This document shows positions 1 through 22,133 of a DNA stretch of 64,000 nucleotides, piece after piece. Both the position numbers and the translations under genes were made by a program. Position 1 is the stretch's first letter; every line of letters begins with the position of its first letter. The notes beneath the pieces are model-generated. The model was not told the origin of the DNA. It did no database searches and worked only from the letters and a program-made list of their open reading frames with translations. Source of the DNA: Apostichopus japonicus. Its lineage: Eukaryota > Echinodermata > Holothuroidea > Aspidochirotida > Stichopodidae. Where the stretch lies: positions 7,556,999 to 7,620,998 of the forward strand of contig NC_092565.1 of assembly GCF_037975245.1 (NCBI RefSeq), read 5' to 3'.

Positions 1-722
1 TGAACTTAATAGTTGGTTTTTCCAGTCGTTGCAACGTCACCATGACTCCCGGATGTTAATAAATGTCCAAGCATATTCCTGTACGAAAACATCGATTTTG
101 ACACTCAGTTTATTAAAATCTTCTTTCTGTAAACACCACTGTTGTGGTTTTCAACCACAGATCAAAATTTCAGGCCAAAAAGAAAGAATTTTGAAAACAT
201 GATCATGTGTTCCCGAATCATGTTATATTAATTTATAAACTGGTCTTATCATAGGATGGTGCACACTTTGAAGTATACACCAGAAGAAGAATATATACGG
301 ACAAGGTCATTCAATCACCTGATATCCATCTTTTTACCTCATCCTGCAGTCCTACTTTGTGACGATTATACCCCTATTACATGGCCCCTCCCACCCCCGC
401 CCCCTCCCCTTCTCACAATGACTCATCTTTATTCTAAGAAGAATTTTAGATGAATTTTGTAAGTATAGGTTACATATGCAACAGTATATGATTTACTCAA
501 CCAAAACCTGTTGCAGGTAACATATGCTGCCAGATTGAGTAAATAGACTAGCATTCCTAATTTCCTGAATTCTACCGTAGGGCAAAGAGAACTGTATGAC
601 GTATATCTTCCTGCCTCTAACGCACTGGCTACCTTTAAAGTGATATGATGTACTACAGCCTATGTCTGGCAGACAGCTATACGCAAATCGGAACGACTGG
701 CAGCAGGAAGAATATGTTCGCA

Positions 723-1107
723 CAGTGGCGTAGGAAGGTACTTTTGAGTGGGGGGGGGGTGAAGACTGATGGCCGGCCTGGGGGAGGGGTCTAAGGGGAG
801 GGGGTGTCCCCCTCCCCTTTGGAATTTTTTTTGCATTTCCAGGTGGCCTCAGATGCAATTTGGTGCAATATAGCACACTTCAACCCACCCACTCCATTTT
901 GTATATAATTTTGCATTTTCACCTGGCCTTAGATGCAATTTGGTGCTCCAAATGAGATTTTTTTCTCATTTGGAAATGAAAAAGGGGTTTTCTGACTTGC
1001 GAAGCGGGGGGGGGGGGGGGGGGGCGGAATGATACTTCCGCCCCTCCATATTTTTCACTGGGGGCTGGCGCCCCCAGCCCCCCCCCCCCCCGGTTCCTAC
1101 GCCCTTG
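723..1107. mobile_element. hAT-type MITE, 385 bp, with 8-bp target duplication
   Basis: The ends form an imperfect terminal inverted repeat: CAGTGGCGTAGGAA on the left and TTCCTACGCCCTTG on the right. The flanks carry a perfect 8-base direct repeat, TGTTCGCA, at 715-722 and 1108-1115. Eight-base duplications and CAG-starting ends are typical of the hAT superfamily. No transposase frame is present, so the element is non-autonomous. Inside are a G-run at about 1005-1024 and a diverged duplicated block (AGATGCAATTTGGTG near 851 and 931). Confidence 0.8.
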
Positions 1108-4100
1108 TGTTCGCATGCACATTGTATCATTGTACAAGCTATACTCTGCAACGTCACTAAACTATGAATACTTTTGAAACAGAGGGTGTCTTAAGTCCAA
1201 TCATTTCAAGTGGACGGGGAGGAGGGGGAGGGGGAGGGAGAATGAGTGTTGGACGGGATAAATGATGTGATACACTTTTAGAAGTGTTTAGTGTACGTAT
1301 CACATTATGCTAATTCAACGATCATCGTTATATTGAAACAAACTTACTCTCGAGGTGTTACATGCATCGCGGAAGATATATGAATAACAGCAATCATATT
1401 TCAAGTCTCGTTACTCTTATGTTTATATTATTTCATAAAATGCTGTACATTTTTCTTCTTTATTTTCGCAGAAGCTTATTGTTAGGGACAAGCAAGGATC
1501 TATAAATTCACCGTCATGGTATATATTTTACTCAATAAATGTATATGGTCAATAAAGGAACCATATATAAAGGGCAAATGGTGTTGGAATGGAGATGACA
1601 CATTTTGAGACAGTGCACCCTCCTCCTCGCACCCCCTCGCACCCCCCCCCCCCCTCCGCTCAATGAGCTCCAGAAATTACTACCGGAAATAACTTGTTGT
1701 TTATTAATTTGAATACTTTACACAACCTATAGGCCGACTCTATTTACTAAAAGCGTAGGATATCTTCATAGTTAGAAAATATCACTGATTCACAGCATTT
1801 AAGCAAAAATTTGTAGTTTTAATTTTAATTATGTGAGCGCAAGTACTACTTTTTTTTTCTTTGTGTACGCCATTCGCCGCGATCTGACATCAAGTCACGG
1901 AAAACACCTGACATCCGACCTACAGAATAAAAACCAGAGAGTGCATACAGGGATAACAATATAAATATGTAAATGGCTCTGCGTATAAGATCTGACGTCA
2001 GATATTCAATGCAACAAAGTCAATGATATACGCTTGGCGTTCATTGAAGTATAGATATTAATTCAATTCATGGAAGACATTTTTCATATCGCTTTAAGGG
2101 CTAATATCCAGCGCCCACATCGTTGTACTCTGACAGATAGTAACGCAAGTAACTTATTAGCCAACAGTGTAACTTAATTGATAAACAGAGAGAGTCCGTG
2201 TTTGACAGAAATTTTCTTCGTCTAACACACATTGTATTATCGTAATAACACAAAGGCTACTGGGTAATTACCTCATCAGTAACTCAAGAAACTGAAGGCG
2301 CTTTGAATGACAAAAGAAAAAGATTTGCATTTTTCTGAAAAATTTCAAAGCTGAAACCTTAGAAAGGGAATTAGTTCTCTCGGGGAGTGGTAAGCCCACC
2401 TTATCTTCATTGAAGATTGGATACCCGCGGAGGATAGTATCCGCTTTCCAGATGAAAAAAAGTGTCAACGAGATTTCTTATTCAAACTAAAGCTGTCATT
2501 TTTGGTCTTCATATTTTCTTTGGATACATCGAAGGTTTATTTGTCCTTGTTTGTTTGGCGATATGGTAAGTAACATTTCTGATATTGAATTTCATAGTAT
2601 TTATTTTATTTCATTATTATGAAACCAAAGGAGAATAATACCAAACATGATATGAAGTAGATGAAGAAGGGCTGATGCAAGACAAAAAATCAATAAAAGA
2701 AGTTAACTCGATCTCAACGATAGGATAAAATTTATGTAATAAATATTTATAAATTAAGATATATGTTATAATATAAAATTAAAACATATGAGTAATATCA
2801 ATTCATGTATTAACATTATGTGTAATAATGAATTATATATTGTAATATGTGTAACAACAGCATAATGTTCTATAATAAATGTAATAGTTTTTTGTTATAT
2901 GTAATAGTCTATATAATAATAATTAAGTTTGAGGCAAGCGAGGCCTGTGATAGGCTCGGTTACCTATAACGTGTATCCGGACGTATAAAAGGAAAACGTT
3001 TCTTGAAAATCATATCGCCAAGTGTTTCTTTACTCTAGCCTTATTAACTAATTTGTTTATCCATACTGCGATTCATCATGAATTGTAGTTTGAGTATCCA
3101 CAACCTCACCTCGCCCTCCCTTTGGGTCGTCTCTTTCTCCAACCACCCCCATACCCCTCATCCCTCATTTTTGGTTGGAGTATTGTCATTGCGACAATTT
3201 AGACAAAAATAGTATTATTGTAGCAAAATTCATGGGAGGAAGTGTATTGGGATCTGGTATAATAGACATTAAAATAGCTGGTAGTCTTTTCATTGTGACT
3301 CTCATGTCATAACAGTATATTGTATATACCTATAGGCACACAGCAATAACATATCGCATTTGCCAACAAAATGTCATGCAGAAATTTGCGTATATCACGT
3401 TGGGATAAAACTAATACTTGTCATAGGCCTAAGTCGTATTTCATTATTTACTGATTAAATCGTTGCTGGTAGACCGGTTAGTAATTATTCGAAATTAAAA
3501 GGTTCGGCATGAAAAACTGTATTTGGTTGTTTCTTGGAATCTGTATAATGAGTGCACTGGATTTAAAATTACATTATTGTTGTTATAAACAAAAACAGTC
3601 TTTTTTTTAATATGTGATTTCTACTCCTAGTTTGCAGCAAACTTTACCAAGCATAGCCTACCTGTTATTCTTCATAGATATATTTTAAATGTATCGTACC
3701 AATAGGTTGGAGTTCTATAGTTCCTTTCAATCAAATACTGATAAATTGAACAACGTAAACAGTCAAATGTTCTTCAACATTTTTTTCAAAAGTTGCAGAT
3801 ATATAGACCATTTAGCATCTAAGAACCCCCTCCCACCTTCCCTTCCCCCTCCCCTTCCCTCAATTTACCAAAATTAAATAGAAACCTCCCTGGACGATTT
3901 AACATACTAGCCCCCCCCCCCCACCACCACCGCCTAGCAAAAAGGAGGAAACCATTTAGGGATGTGTTGGTTGAACAATAGACGCAAATGATGAAATTCT
4001 CCACTACATGACCGAAAATCCTTCGTAATTTATCTCGCACGTATAATTCAGAAATAGGATTGTTTGAAAATTATTTTACTTATTAGATATATACCGTCAT

Positions 4101-4165
4101 GAGAATGTACCATGATGTTTAGCCCTGCAAACTCGCCAGATGAAAAGGGGGGATGGGAAAGGGAA

Positions 4166-4197
<32 letters not shown>

Positions 4198-4307
4198 ACA
4201 TTGGCTGTTTTACTTCCAATCACTTACCTAATTCTATTATTGTATCTCACTCGAGATCCAGCCTTTCTCTAAATGCAGCATAGTTGTTTAACAGTTTTTC
4301 CGTTATT

Positions 4308-4309
<2 letters not shown>

Positions 4310-4362
<53 letters not shown>
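4310..4362. repeat. (TA)n microsatellite
   Basis: About 50 bases of uninterrupted AT dinucleotide. A shorter tract lies at about 4,169-4,199. Confidence 0.95.
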
Positions 4363-4364
<2 letters not shown>

Positions 4365-5712
4365 GCTAAATGTATGCTGTTTTGGCTCCAAATATGCTAG
4401 ATATACAAATATGGTCACCTTTGGTCAAAATTCTTGAACTGTTTTTATTACAACTTTCGAGGAAGTTGTCATCACTTAGACATTACGTCATCTTGTGTGT
4501 TCCTTAATAATGTCTGAGAACAATTTGGAGAGTAAAGAACATCAGGAATGTACTTTTCGAAAACTTCTAGCAATTATAGCGTGCTATAATTTGGGGCCTA
4601 AACTGACTACCCTTAAGTTAGCAATGTCAACATCATCATGATATATACATGGTAAAGACGCCACTCGTGGGGAACAGCTTCCCGAAGTCGATAAGAAATC
4701 TTGTCCTATTTTGGACCAATTTCGATCGATTTCTTTATTAAGTATACCTGTATGGATTTTGTCTTTACTTTTTCAAAGAAATGATGTTAACAACGATATT
4801 GTGCTTACAGAAACGCCTATATAGCCTATACATGAATAATACACAAACAAGCCACACAAAAAAGGGAAAAGTAACAGATTTCACCTAAAGGCGTTATTTC
4901 GTTTCACTCATTGTACAAAATGTCAAAATTATTCATGAAAACCGTGAAATCTATCAAACGCCGTCATATTTTACCTTTTTTTTTTTCCTTTTTTTTTTGG
5001 AAGATTGCTCATCACATGCATATGTGTGGATACATCTTACAGATTTTGCCACTCAACTTGACAAGCAATGGACACGACACAAACCCTGCTGCTAACACTT
5101 CCCTTCTCCGTTTACTTACTGTTCTTCAAACTGCCCCTGTCCCACAGACTCCCCCCCCCCCCCACACAGACGCATACATACACACATACATACATGAAAA
5201 CATATACACAACGTGATTTACGCGCATAAGATATCTGCATACTTTTGTAAAACACGATGCCTATTTCAACATTTGTTTATTTACATCATATATATAGACT
5301 AACATATACCAATAGCCAAGGTTATACTGTGTGGATAGGTTAATAACTTGTATACGGGCAAAGAGCGAGGCGTCCGACCATTGCAAGCCGACCTTGGAAA
5401 TACACTTTGTTTTCGTATTGTTTTAAATAGAAATCTTTTATGGTTTTCTTTCCTGTTCGTTTTCTTCCGTATTTCACTACCATGGTCGCAAGTATTGTTG
5501 CATCATACGAATAACTAATTATTTTGGGGTTCGAAATGCCACTTAATTAAATGTGTTAACGGCGAGCCTTACAAACCGCCGTGTGTTGATTATTAATAGT
5601 CCCACGACTCTTAATTAGTAGTGAAGGTTGGCGTTGTATCATCGTGAGAGAATGAAAGAGAGCCTACAGGAGGGGGGAAATTAAATCTCGCATAAACAAG
5701 CATGTTGGTTTG

Positions 5713-5742
5713 ATCAGTGAGTTCTGTTTGTAACTCACTGAT
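5713..5742. repeat. Perfect 11-bp inverted repeat (hairpin)
   Basis: ATCAGTGAGTT at 5713-5723 is repeated as its exact reverse complement at 5732-5742, with an 8-base loop. There is no poly-T run after it and no neighbouring gene end, so a terminator or RNA role is not indicated. Confidence 0.7.
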
Positions 5743-6379
5743 TTGATGTGGCATCTGCGTAAATACGGGGGAAAATATACGTCATTAAAAAATAAACGGA
5801 AGGAAAGTCAAAAGACGCAATTGTTACATACATCATCAAAGTTCCTTAAATCAGACAAACTTATAGATTAAGTATGTACGTCAATGAATGAAGCCTTTTA
5901 CGAAGAAACCTAATTATTATACTCAAAACGAAAAGAGAAGAAAACCTACAAACATTTAGTTCACCTGCAAAGATGACAAAGCTTGATAAAGTATTGAGAA
6001 TACTGTATGTAATCATTTGCAGGACTAATTGCTAAAGAATGAGAATCACTGCAACCCCCCCCCCCCCAACACACACACCCATCCACCCTTCAACAGCTTA
6101 ATGCAGCCATGAACACGACATGAAGAAAGTTAATGGGATGGATGGAAAAAAATCCCACCGTCAATTTGGATTAAATGCCGAAAATTGATATTATATAATA
6201 TTTCGCAGTGCTGTTACATAATCGTATAAGTAAGCTCAACAAAGAGTCAACAGTTTCATAATTAACCGCCAGTTTATTCTCTCTCAACTCCTACATCATC
6301 GAATGAATAAGAAGTGAATAATGCTTCTGAAATAAAATTTAAGAGTGCATTGATCCAAGACCTTGTAGATTCCTATCTA

Positions 6380-6475
6380 TGACATTGTACTCGATATGAT
6401 ACTCTCGGACATGTCCATGACAATGTACTCGCTCCAGCAACATTGTACCCGTTTCTGTACTTGTGATATCGTACT
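6380..6475. repeat. Degenerate tandem motif ACATTGTACTCG
   Basis: Variants of CATTGTACTCG recur about every 27-40 bases just before the first VMAT coding exon: GACATTGTACTCG, GACAATGTACTCG, AACATTGTACCCG and GATATCGTACTCG. It looks like a decayed minisatellite. Its position just before the exon 1 acceptor could matter, but no function is shown. Confidence 0.5.
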
Positions 6476-6533
6476 CGTGCTGAAAGTTAGGATCTGATTT
6501 GATAAAACTATGAAATGATTGCTTATCTCTCAG

Positions 6534-16284
<9,751 letters not shown>

Positions 16285-16555
16285 AGCTGAAACAGCACTA
16301 GCCCTTTCAGACGAACAATAACATCTTGCACGCTAAGAAACTTTCATTTCAGAACGAAAGCTTGTAGTATACACTTTACAGGCATTACACTAGTATAGTA
16401 ACTATAGATTAGTCTTGACAATTCAGGCGTTTTGTAAATGTGCAGCAACCCCGTCCTCATATTTTGAGTTATCTCTTTTTAATTCATATTTTTATCTTCT
16501 GCACATATTGACACTAAAGATATCTTTCAATGTTTAAAGTTGTCTTTTAATTTAG

Positions 16556-16567
16556 AATAAAAATAAA
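16556..16567 (+). promoter_or_regulatory. Poly(A) signals of the VMAT-like gene
   Basis: Two overlapping or adjacent AATAAA hexamers lie about 270 bases after the TAA stop, in AT-rich sequence followed by a GT-rich stretch. This is a plausible 3' end, giving a 3' UTR near 300 bases. The motif is preserved in the second copy near 49,811. Confidence 0.55.
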
Positions 16568-17535
16568 GTGGCTTGTCATGTCATGGAAAGGTATTTATAG
16601 GCGCCAAACCCTCATCGTGTGGTGGAAGAGAAGGGATTTTCGAGCGGACTCGGGGAGCTTCGCGTGAATGCTCATGCACAAAACTACACGTCTACATGGG
16701 CTGACAAACAGTGACATGTTTACTCATTTTGTTAGACATAGATAATTGTTCGACTTATATTATTACATAAATGATCAATTTGAAGATGTTCATATCTTCA
16801 TAATGTTTACATAAACAGATATGAAAGGTGGATGTCGATTTAAGTGATGAAAACAGTTATATTGAGTAATATTTTTTTATAGATCTTTAGGCGAGCCTGC
16901 AGGGTAACATGAGTTACTTCATTACTTTGGTTCTAAATGAATATGTAATTAAGTAATTCAGCTTTAATTAAGCCTTCTCTTGTGTTTCGATGTACAAAGC
17001 TGCTAATAGATCTGCAAAATACATTTAATTTCAACGTCATACAACGATTTCGTTAAATCACAAATCGTTTTTATAAAATTTAACAAGGACGTCAAAATTC
17101 CTTTATCGCTTGGTCAGCTGATTACTGAATAATTGATGTCCTTATTACAACCACTATTCCCAGACGTGCACAATGTCGTGACACATTGCCAAATGTACTT
17201 GGTAACTACAGAGCTGTATGGACTGAAAACTTTGCACTGTGCTTCCTCCTGTACCTAAGATTGACTCAATTACAGCCCACGAGGAGTTGAAGTCTAAATG
17301 CATGGTTCAAATCCATTTTTTGGAAGGTTAATAAAAAATAAAGAGAAGGTGTAAATACAAAAAGGTTCAATACACTTCAAAGCTTACGAATCATAACTTG
17401 ATTGTATCAATCGACAAACAGATGAATATGATGTTGAATGTTGGCGAATGATTTTTATTTTTGAATGTTACAAGAGGGTGATTTGTAAGTTATGAAGTAA
17501 TGAATGTTAGTAAACAGAAACACACACATACACAC

Positions 17536-17539
<4 letters not shown>

Positions 17540-17592
<53 letters not shown>
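17540..17592. repeat. (TA)n microsatellite, intergenic
   Basis: Pure TA of about 53 bases after a (CA)n-like stretch. The second copy at 50,778-50,949 is more than three times longer and is interrupted by AGGCCT blocks. Confidence 0.95.
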
Positions 17593-17593
<1 letters not shown>

Positions 17594-18587
17594 TTCACAT
17601 ATTTAATAATATCATATGTTATGTGTATGTTTGTAGTATAAAGTGCATAGCACAGCCATGATGATTGTAAGTTACAGCACGCTATCTCCCAAATAAAAAC
17701 AAAGTCGTCTTTGCAAATATGTTGTACGTTCGTTTTATTTTTTGGTTTATTTCATGAAACTTAAATATCAACTCTTAACACTTCTGTGGAGGTGCAGATC
17801 AGAAAAGGACCGAACGCGGCTGCTGTGTTGGGGGAAGGTGAGTGGGGGAGGGGTGGGGAGCTTTATGAGCAATTACACCTATCACTAACTAATTTGGCTC
17901 ACATTCCTTTTCATCGTCAAATGTGTAAGTCTCATAACACAAAGAAAACGTTAAACATAAACCTTTTTCTTTACGATAGAATTTCTCGTATCGACGCTCA
18001 CCGACGAAGTCACTCTATAACGGCTCCAATCGACATCCTCATTTAAATAACAAAGGTTTATCTGGTTTACTGCAGGAATTTTAAGGAGTATATTTGTGTC
18101 AACAGCAGTTCTTTATAGATCAGGTATTTCTGGCATCTTCAATGTTCATTGAGGACTTATCTTCAGTTTGATATCACTGTAAGGCCTACAACACGTTGAA
18201 CGCAGTGAAACCAACGAGTAATTGAAGTGTCCAGTGCTCCAATATAAATAGTCAAGTAATAACATATAACTTTATTCAGGACATGTGACTATAGTTTGAT
18301 GTGGAGGCAAGCCACGAAGTTTAAATTCAATTTTTCTGACAAAACAGATTCTCTGTACATTCCCTGACGAAAAGTCCAGTAAATTATACTGTTTTTTTTC
18401 AATCAAAAGGGCCTTTTTTCCCTTTCGCCCCCCCCCCCATATATTCAACAACAACTTTTAAACCACATTGTTAATACATTTTTTCAACAAATGGGCACTG
18501 CTCAATTAAAAGAAGGTACTTTTTAATAACAAAATCTGTACTGTTTTGTTGGAAACAATAAAATGAAGACGAAATATTTTTACTCAC

Positions 18588-18831
18588 CAGTTCATCTAGC
18601 ACAGCAATGATAAAACTCCGGTCCGCTCCGTCGATACGTTGCGAATAAAGGTAATAGAAAATACAGGATCCATCCATAGTACGATTAAAAGTATCTTGAG
18701 ATCCTTCACAAAATAAGAAAAGTTTAGATCGTCCGAAATAAAGTGTGGGCGGTTCCAATACGAAGTCTTCCAAAAATATAAACCGATAGCGGTCGGTTTT
18801 AAAGCTTATGTGAAAGTAGTTCAAGCTTGTT
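18588..18831 (-). CDS. Possible orphan exon, unknown product
   Basis: A minus-strand open frame of about 80 codons ends at a good donor, CTG|GTGAGT (exon edge 18,588), with an acceptor-like CAG just upstream near 18,832. The frame contains RYRFIFLEDF, PPTLYFGRSKLFLFCEG and CIFYYLYSQ. The second copy (51,957-52,200) keeps the frame and the donor; it has three amino acid changes and no indel within the exon. I do not recognise the protein. The FLFC...FYYLYSQ pattern loosely recalls longin-type N-termini such as HPS4/CCZ1, but that is weak. No partner exons were found, so it may be chance. Confidence 0.25.
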
Positions 18832-18839
18832 TCTGGTCA

Positions 18840-19000
18840 AAGTTCAATTAGAATCATAGGGTTCAAACTTGGTATCCCACATCCAGAAAACCCTGCCTGA
18901 GATGTGGTATAGTCCAATCGGTGCCTTCCAATCATAGGGTCCCCGGTTCGAGTCACTCCAAGATTATTGTATTTCGTCCAGTTACAGAGTTGTTGACAAT
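18840..19000 (+). repeat. tRNA-derived SINE-like unit
   Basis: A stretch with an A-box-like TGGTATAGTCCAATCGGT and, about 35 bases later, a B-box CCGGTTCGAGTCACTCC, as in tRNA-derived SINE heads. Its 3' side runs into sequence that differs between the two large copies (19,000-19,120 against 52,350-52,440). It is not a functional tRNA, because no acceptor stem is evident. Confidence 0.45.
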
Positions 19001-19149
19001 TCATAATCATTGACGAAAAATATGATTGTATGAGACTGACTTCGGTCAGATTGCGGCTTTGATAAGCCAATGATGGCTTCTTCGCGAGTTCCTGGTCACT
19101 TCGCGAGTTCGATGGTCACTGATGTTTGAAAATAAACTTTGAAACAGAC

Positions 19150-19533
19150 CAGTGGCGGAGCGTCCATAGAGTCGGGGGCGGATGCCCCCCCCCCCTCCCC
19201 CCGACGGACTCAAATGGACTGCTGGTGCCCTTTTCAGCTATTTACCACTTTTTACTTATTCGCGATTATTGACTTTTTTATTGCGCTCTAATCTACCTAT
19301 TGACATTTGTCACATGATTTTGTCGGCGATGACACCTATTTATTCTTCGTTTATCTGCAAATTAGCAAGGCCCGGAAAGGGTCATCATTCCGGCGATCTA
19401 GAGAGTATCTTTACTCAAAAATTTTATGTACGCTCCGCGCCAACCTGTGGTGGCGCTCCGCTTAGATAAAGTCGAAAGCGCCCATACAGACCATTCTCGC
19501 CCCCTCTGACCAATACCCCTAGCTCCGCCACTG
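19150..19533. mobile_element. MITE-like element, CAGTGGCGGAGC ends
   Basis: Begins CAGTGGCGGAGC and ends GCTCCGCCACTG, an inverted pair about 384 bases apart. Inside are a poly-C run and the motif TACGCTCCGCGCCAA followed by GGTGGCGCTCCGC. No clear 8-base target duplication is visible, so the flanks may have decayed. Related copies lie at 21,135, 35,935 (reverse), 52,468 and 54,442. The CAG(T/G)GGCG ends resemble hAT-type MITEs. Non-coding. Confidence 0.65.
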
Positions 19534-21134
19534 GCTCCCAACCATTCTTCCCCGTCAATTCGTCTAGTATCCCCCCCCCCCCTCCCTCCGCAACCAAACC
19601 TCGTTTGTTAAAGGAATATCTAATGATCATAGACACTTATTCTAATGTTAAATCAGCAAAGAGCAAGCCATAATGATTTTATCACTAAGATTTTTTTTTC
19701 ATTTCTTAGTTACACCATCATTTAACTTCCCACTCAATCCTACACTCCCTGATACCCTTCCATCCCAATGTAGGAAACTTCATCGTTACACGCAGCACGC
19801 AACGATCTTTGTTCTACTTAATTGAACCTTACTGAGTCTCTCAACTTAAAAGCATATTTTTTTCCAAATAGATTAGTGAAAGTTACACAGTTTTAAGTAA
19901 TAAATTAGAAGGCTCATCTCTTTGTTGAAGCATTGAATTATCGGCCTAGTCTTCCGATAAGCGTAACTCGGGGTTGAAAGAAATCAGTAAGAGCTAGCAG
20001 GCAGTAATGATATTAACTTACATATATATATTTTCAAATCTCATTTAGGACGAATTATTAGGTCCCCCTGGTAACATAATTCACCCCCCCCCCCTATTCT
20101 CCCCTACCTTTCTAAAACACTCACCGCTTCTCTTACAGCTAATATATGAGATATCCTCGTAAAACGTGATGATCTAGGTCCCTCATTTATCTAATGCATG
20201 GGAGGAACTCGAACTGACTTCTTCCTTATCCGCATATTCCAAGCTTTCTCCAAGAAAAGAGTTACAGTACCTATTACCCAGATGCTATGTAAATAATCAA
20301 AACTAGCCTCCCTCCTCATAAAACGTGATGATCTATGTCCCTCATTAATCTAAAGCATGGATGAACTCTCAACTTAAAGCATATTCCAAAGTTTTTCCAC
20401 AAAAGAGCCACAGAACCTACTACACACAAATTATGTAAATGTCACTGGACGGCATCCGTAGTGACATCGTTTTTTTTGGTCCACATTTGAGTTTCCATCA
20501 TATCTTTAATCTGCTTTTCATACATATCTTTTATTGTGATTGTTAAAATGACCACATCTAAGGACTTTTGAGTCGTTTTTCTGTATCTAGTGGAATTGTC
20601 TCGCTGAGATATAAAAGGATGAATTTTCCGTACGTTTTCACGGTAGGCTCCTCTGTTCAAGGTCAATGCACGACAATAACATTAGGTCCACTAAGTGCGG
20701 ATATTGGTCTCCATTTGCTACTATTACAGTAAACCCAACCGAGCAACGTATCTACGGTGTCTCTTAAAAGACATCACTATTAACAAAGTCGAAAAGAATT
20801 TTTAGTCTCTTTGGTGTCATTTGAAAAGTATTTCAGATTACATTACGTACAGATTTGCCCTATCTCCTTTTCTATGAGAAAGTTACATATGGGAAACATA
20901 AAAATGACCGTGATAAAATCAATTTCAAGATTACTAGCGATCAAATCGCTCAATTTGTTTCAAAAATGGTTGAAAAGTGACATGAATTGCTCCTCATTCA
21001 TTCATTTTGTTTGAGCATGTTGAACGCTTGCGATAACATGTCATTACGAATCATTGCAGACGCTCACCCAAACCGTTAAAATATACCGCCACTCCCGGGC
21101 CCTTACCCCTTCTCTTCCTACACTGCGCTCCCAA

Positions 21135-21493
21135 CAGTGGCGGAGCGTCCATACAGTCAGGGGGCGGAGGCCTCTTCCCCCTCCCCCCCCCCCCGAAGGA
21201 CTCAAATGGACTGCTGGCACCCTTTCCAGCTATTTACCACTTTTTAGCGATTATTGACTTTCTTTATTGCGCTCTCATCTACCTATTGACATTTTTCACA
21301 TTTTGTTGGCTAATGACACCTATTTATTCTTCGTTTATCTGCAAATTAGCAAGGCCCGGTGAGGGTCATTTCCGTCGATCTAGGGAGTATCTTTACTCAT
21401 AAAATGTCTGTACGTTCCGCGCCAACCTGTGGTGACTCTCCGCTTAGATAAAGTCGAAAGCGCCCACACAGACCATTCTCGCACCATCTGACC
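21135..21493. mobile_element. Truncated MITE of the CAGTGGCGGAGC family
   Basis: Starts with the same CAGTGGCGGAGCGTCC end as the element at 19,150 and is colinear with it (CAAATGGACTGCTGG, AAATTAGCAAGGCCCGG), but lacks the right inverted end after about 21,493. Confidence 0.6.
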
Positions 21494-21784
21494 AAAAATA
21501 AAAAATACTCACTGTACCGAAAATCTCCAGATTAAATGTGTCTTAAAAATAATTACCCGACAGAGCTCAAAACTGAACAAATTAGCTTCTTATAGCAGAA
21601 TCATCATGGTATTTTTTCCCCCTTTTCCTTTCCATGAAAGATTGAAAAGTTACTAATTATTTTGACAAAGTCACATCTCCATTCCAGCACATCCAACCTG
21701 AATGTAAGTTATTGAAATAATAAGATTTATTTTCAGTTTTTTTAAATTGAAAGCTCCGTTTTCTACCCCCAGGTGTAGGAGGCA

Positions 21785-22133
21785 TTGCAGGTAAAGGTTA
21801 TATCAATTCACCTCACTGCCACATTTTCTTTTTACCTTACAACCACCGTCAAATCATTTGATCAGTTTAGGCAGACCCTATCAGTACATCTTGATGCCAC
21901 AGACAAATCTACTCAGCTGGCTAATATATTCCGGCTTCCTCGGGATGTGATCATCGATATCAAGAAGCACCAAACACCGAGAATGCTATTGCTACAGACG
22001 CTGACCTAACATTCACTGATATCTTTCCACAAACATCACAAAATTTGGAAAATGCCCTGATGGAGCAAGGAAGTTCAGAATGTGTGAGTGATTTAGAAGA
22101 AATAATCCAGTATTTTGAGCAACAAATTTAGAT
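21785..22133 (+). pseudogene. Death-domain-like gene fragment, frameshifted
   Basis: One frame reads QFRQTLSVHLD, LANIFRLPRDVIIDIKK and TPRMLLLQTL, then stops. A second frame continues with NLENALMEQ, DLEEIIQYF and a stop at about 22,131. Order and spacing fit a death-domain fold: an L..LA..L.L....I..I core, a LLL...L helix, then a final L..AL...G....L..I helix, split by a frameshift. It sits in the intergenic region with no start or partner exons. The second copy (55,062-55,439) is also broken, by an earlier in-frame stop. Family assignment is from pattern only; a chance open frame is possible. Confidence 0.4.

Larger units (their letters stand above)
1..6533. other. Non-coding region upstream of the VMAT-like gene
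   Basis: No coding exon is convincing here. The open frames are short and mostly cross poly-C, poly-G or (TA)n tracts. The region holds a hAT-type MITE at 723-1107, C-rich low-complexity stretches near 1,630, 3,910, 5,150 and 6,055, (TA)n near 4,170 and 4,310, a small hairpin near 5,713 and degenerate repeats near 6,385. Because the first recognised coding exon begins exactly after an acceptor-like CAG, an untranslated VMAT first exon and the promoter probably lie here, but I cannot place them. Confidence 0.5.

Noticed and set aside
493-876. Pro/Gly-rich frames here and at 919-1157
   Set aside because: They cross the poly-G/poly-C core of the hAT-type MITE.
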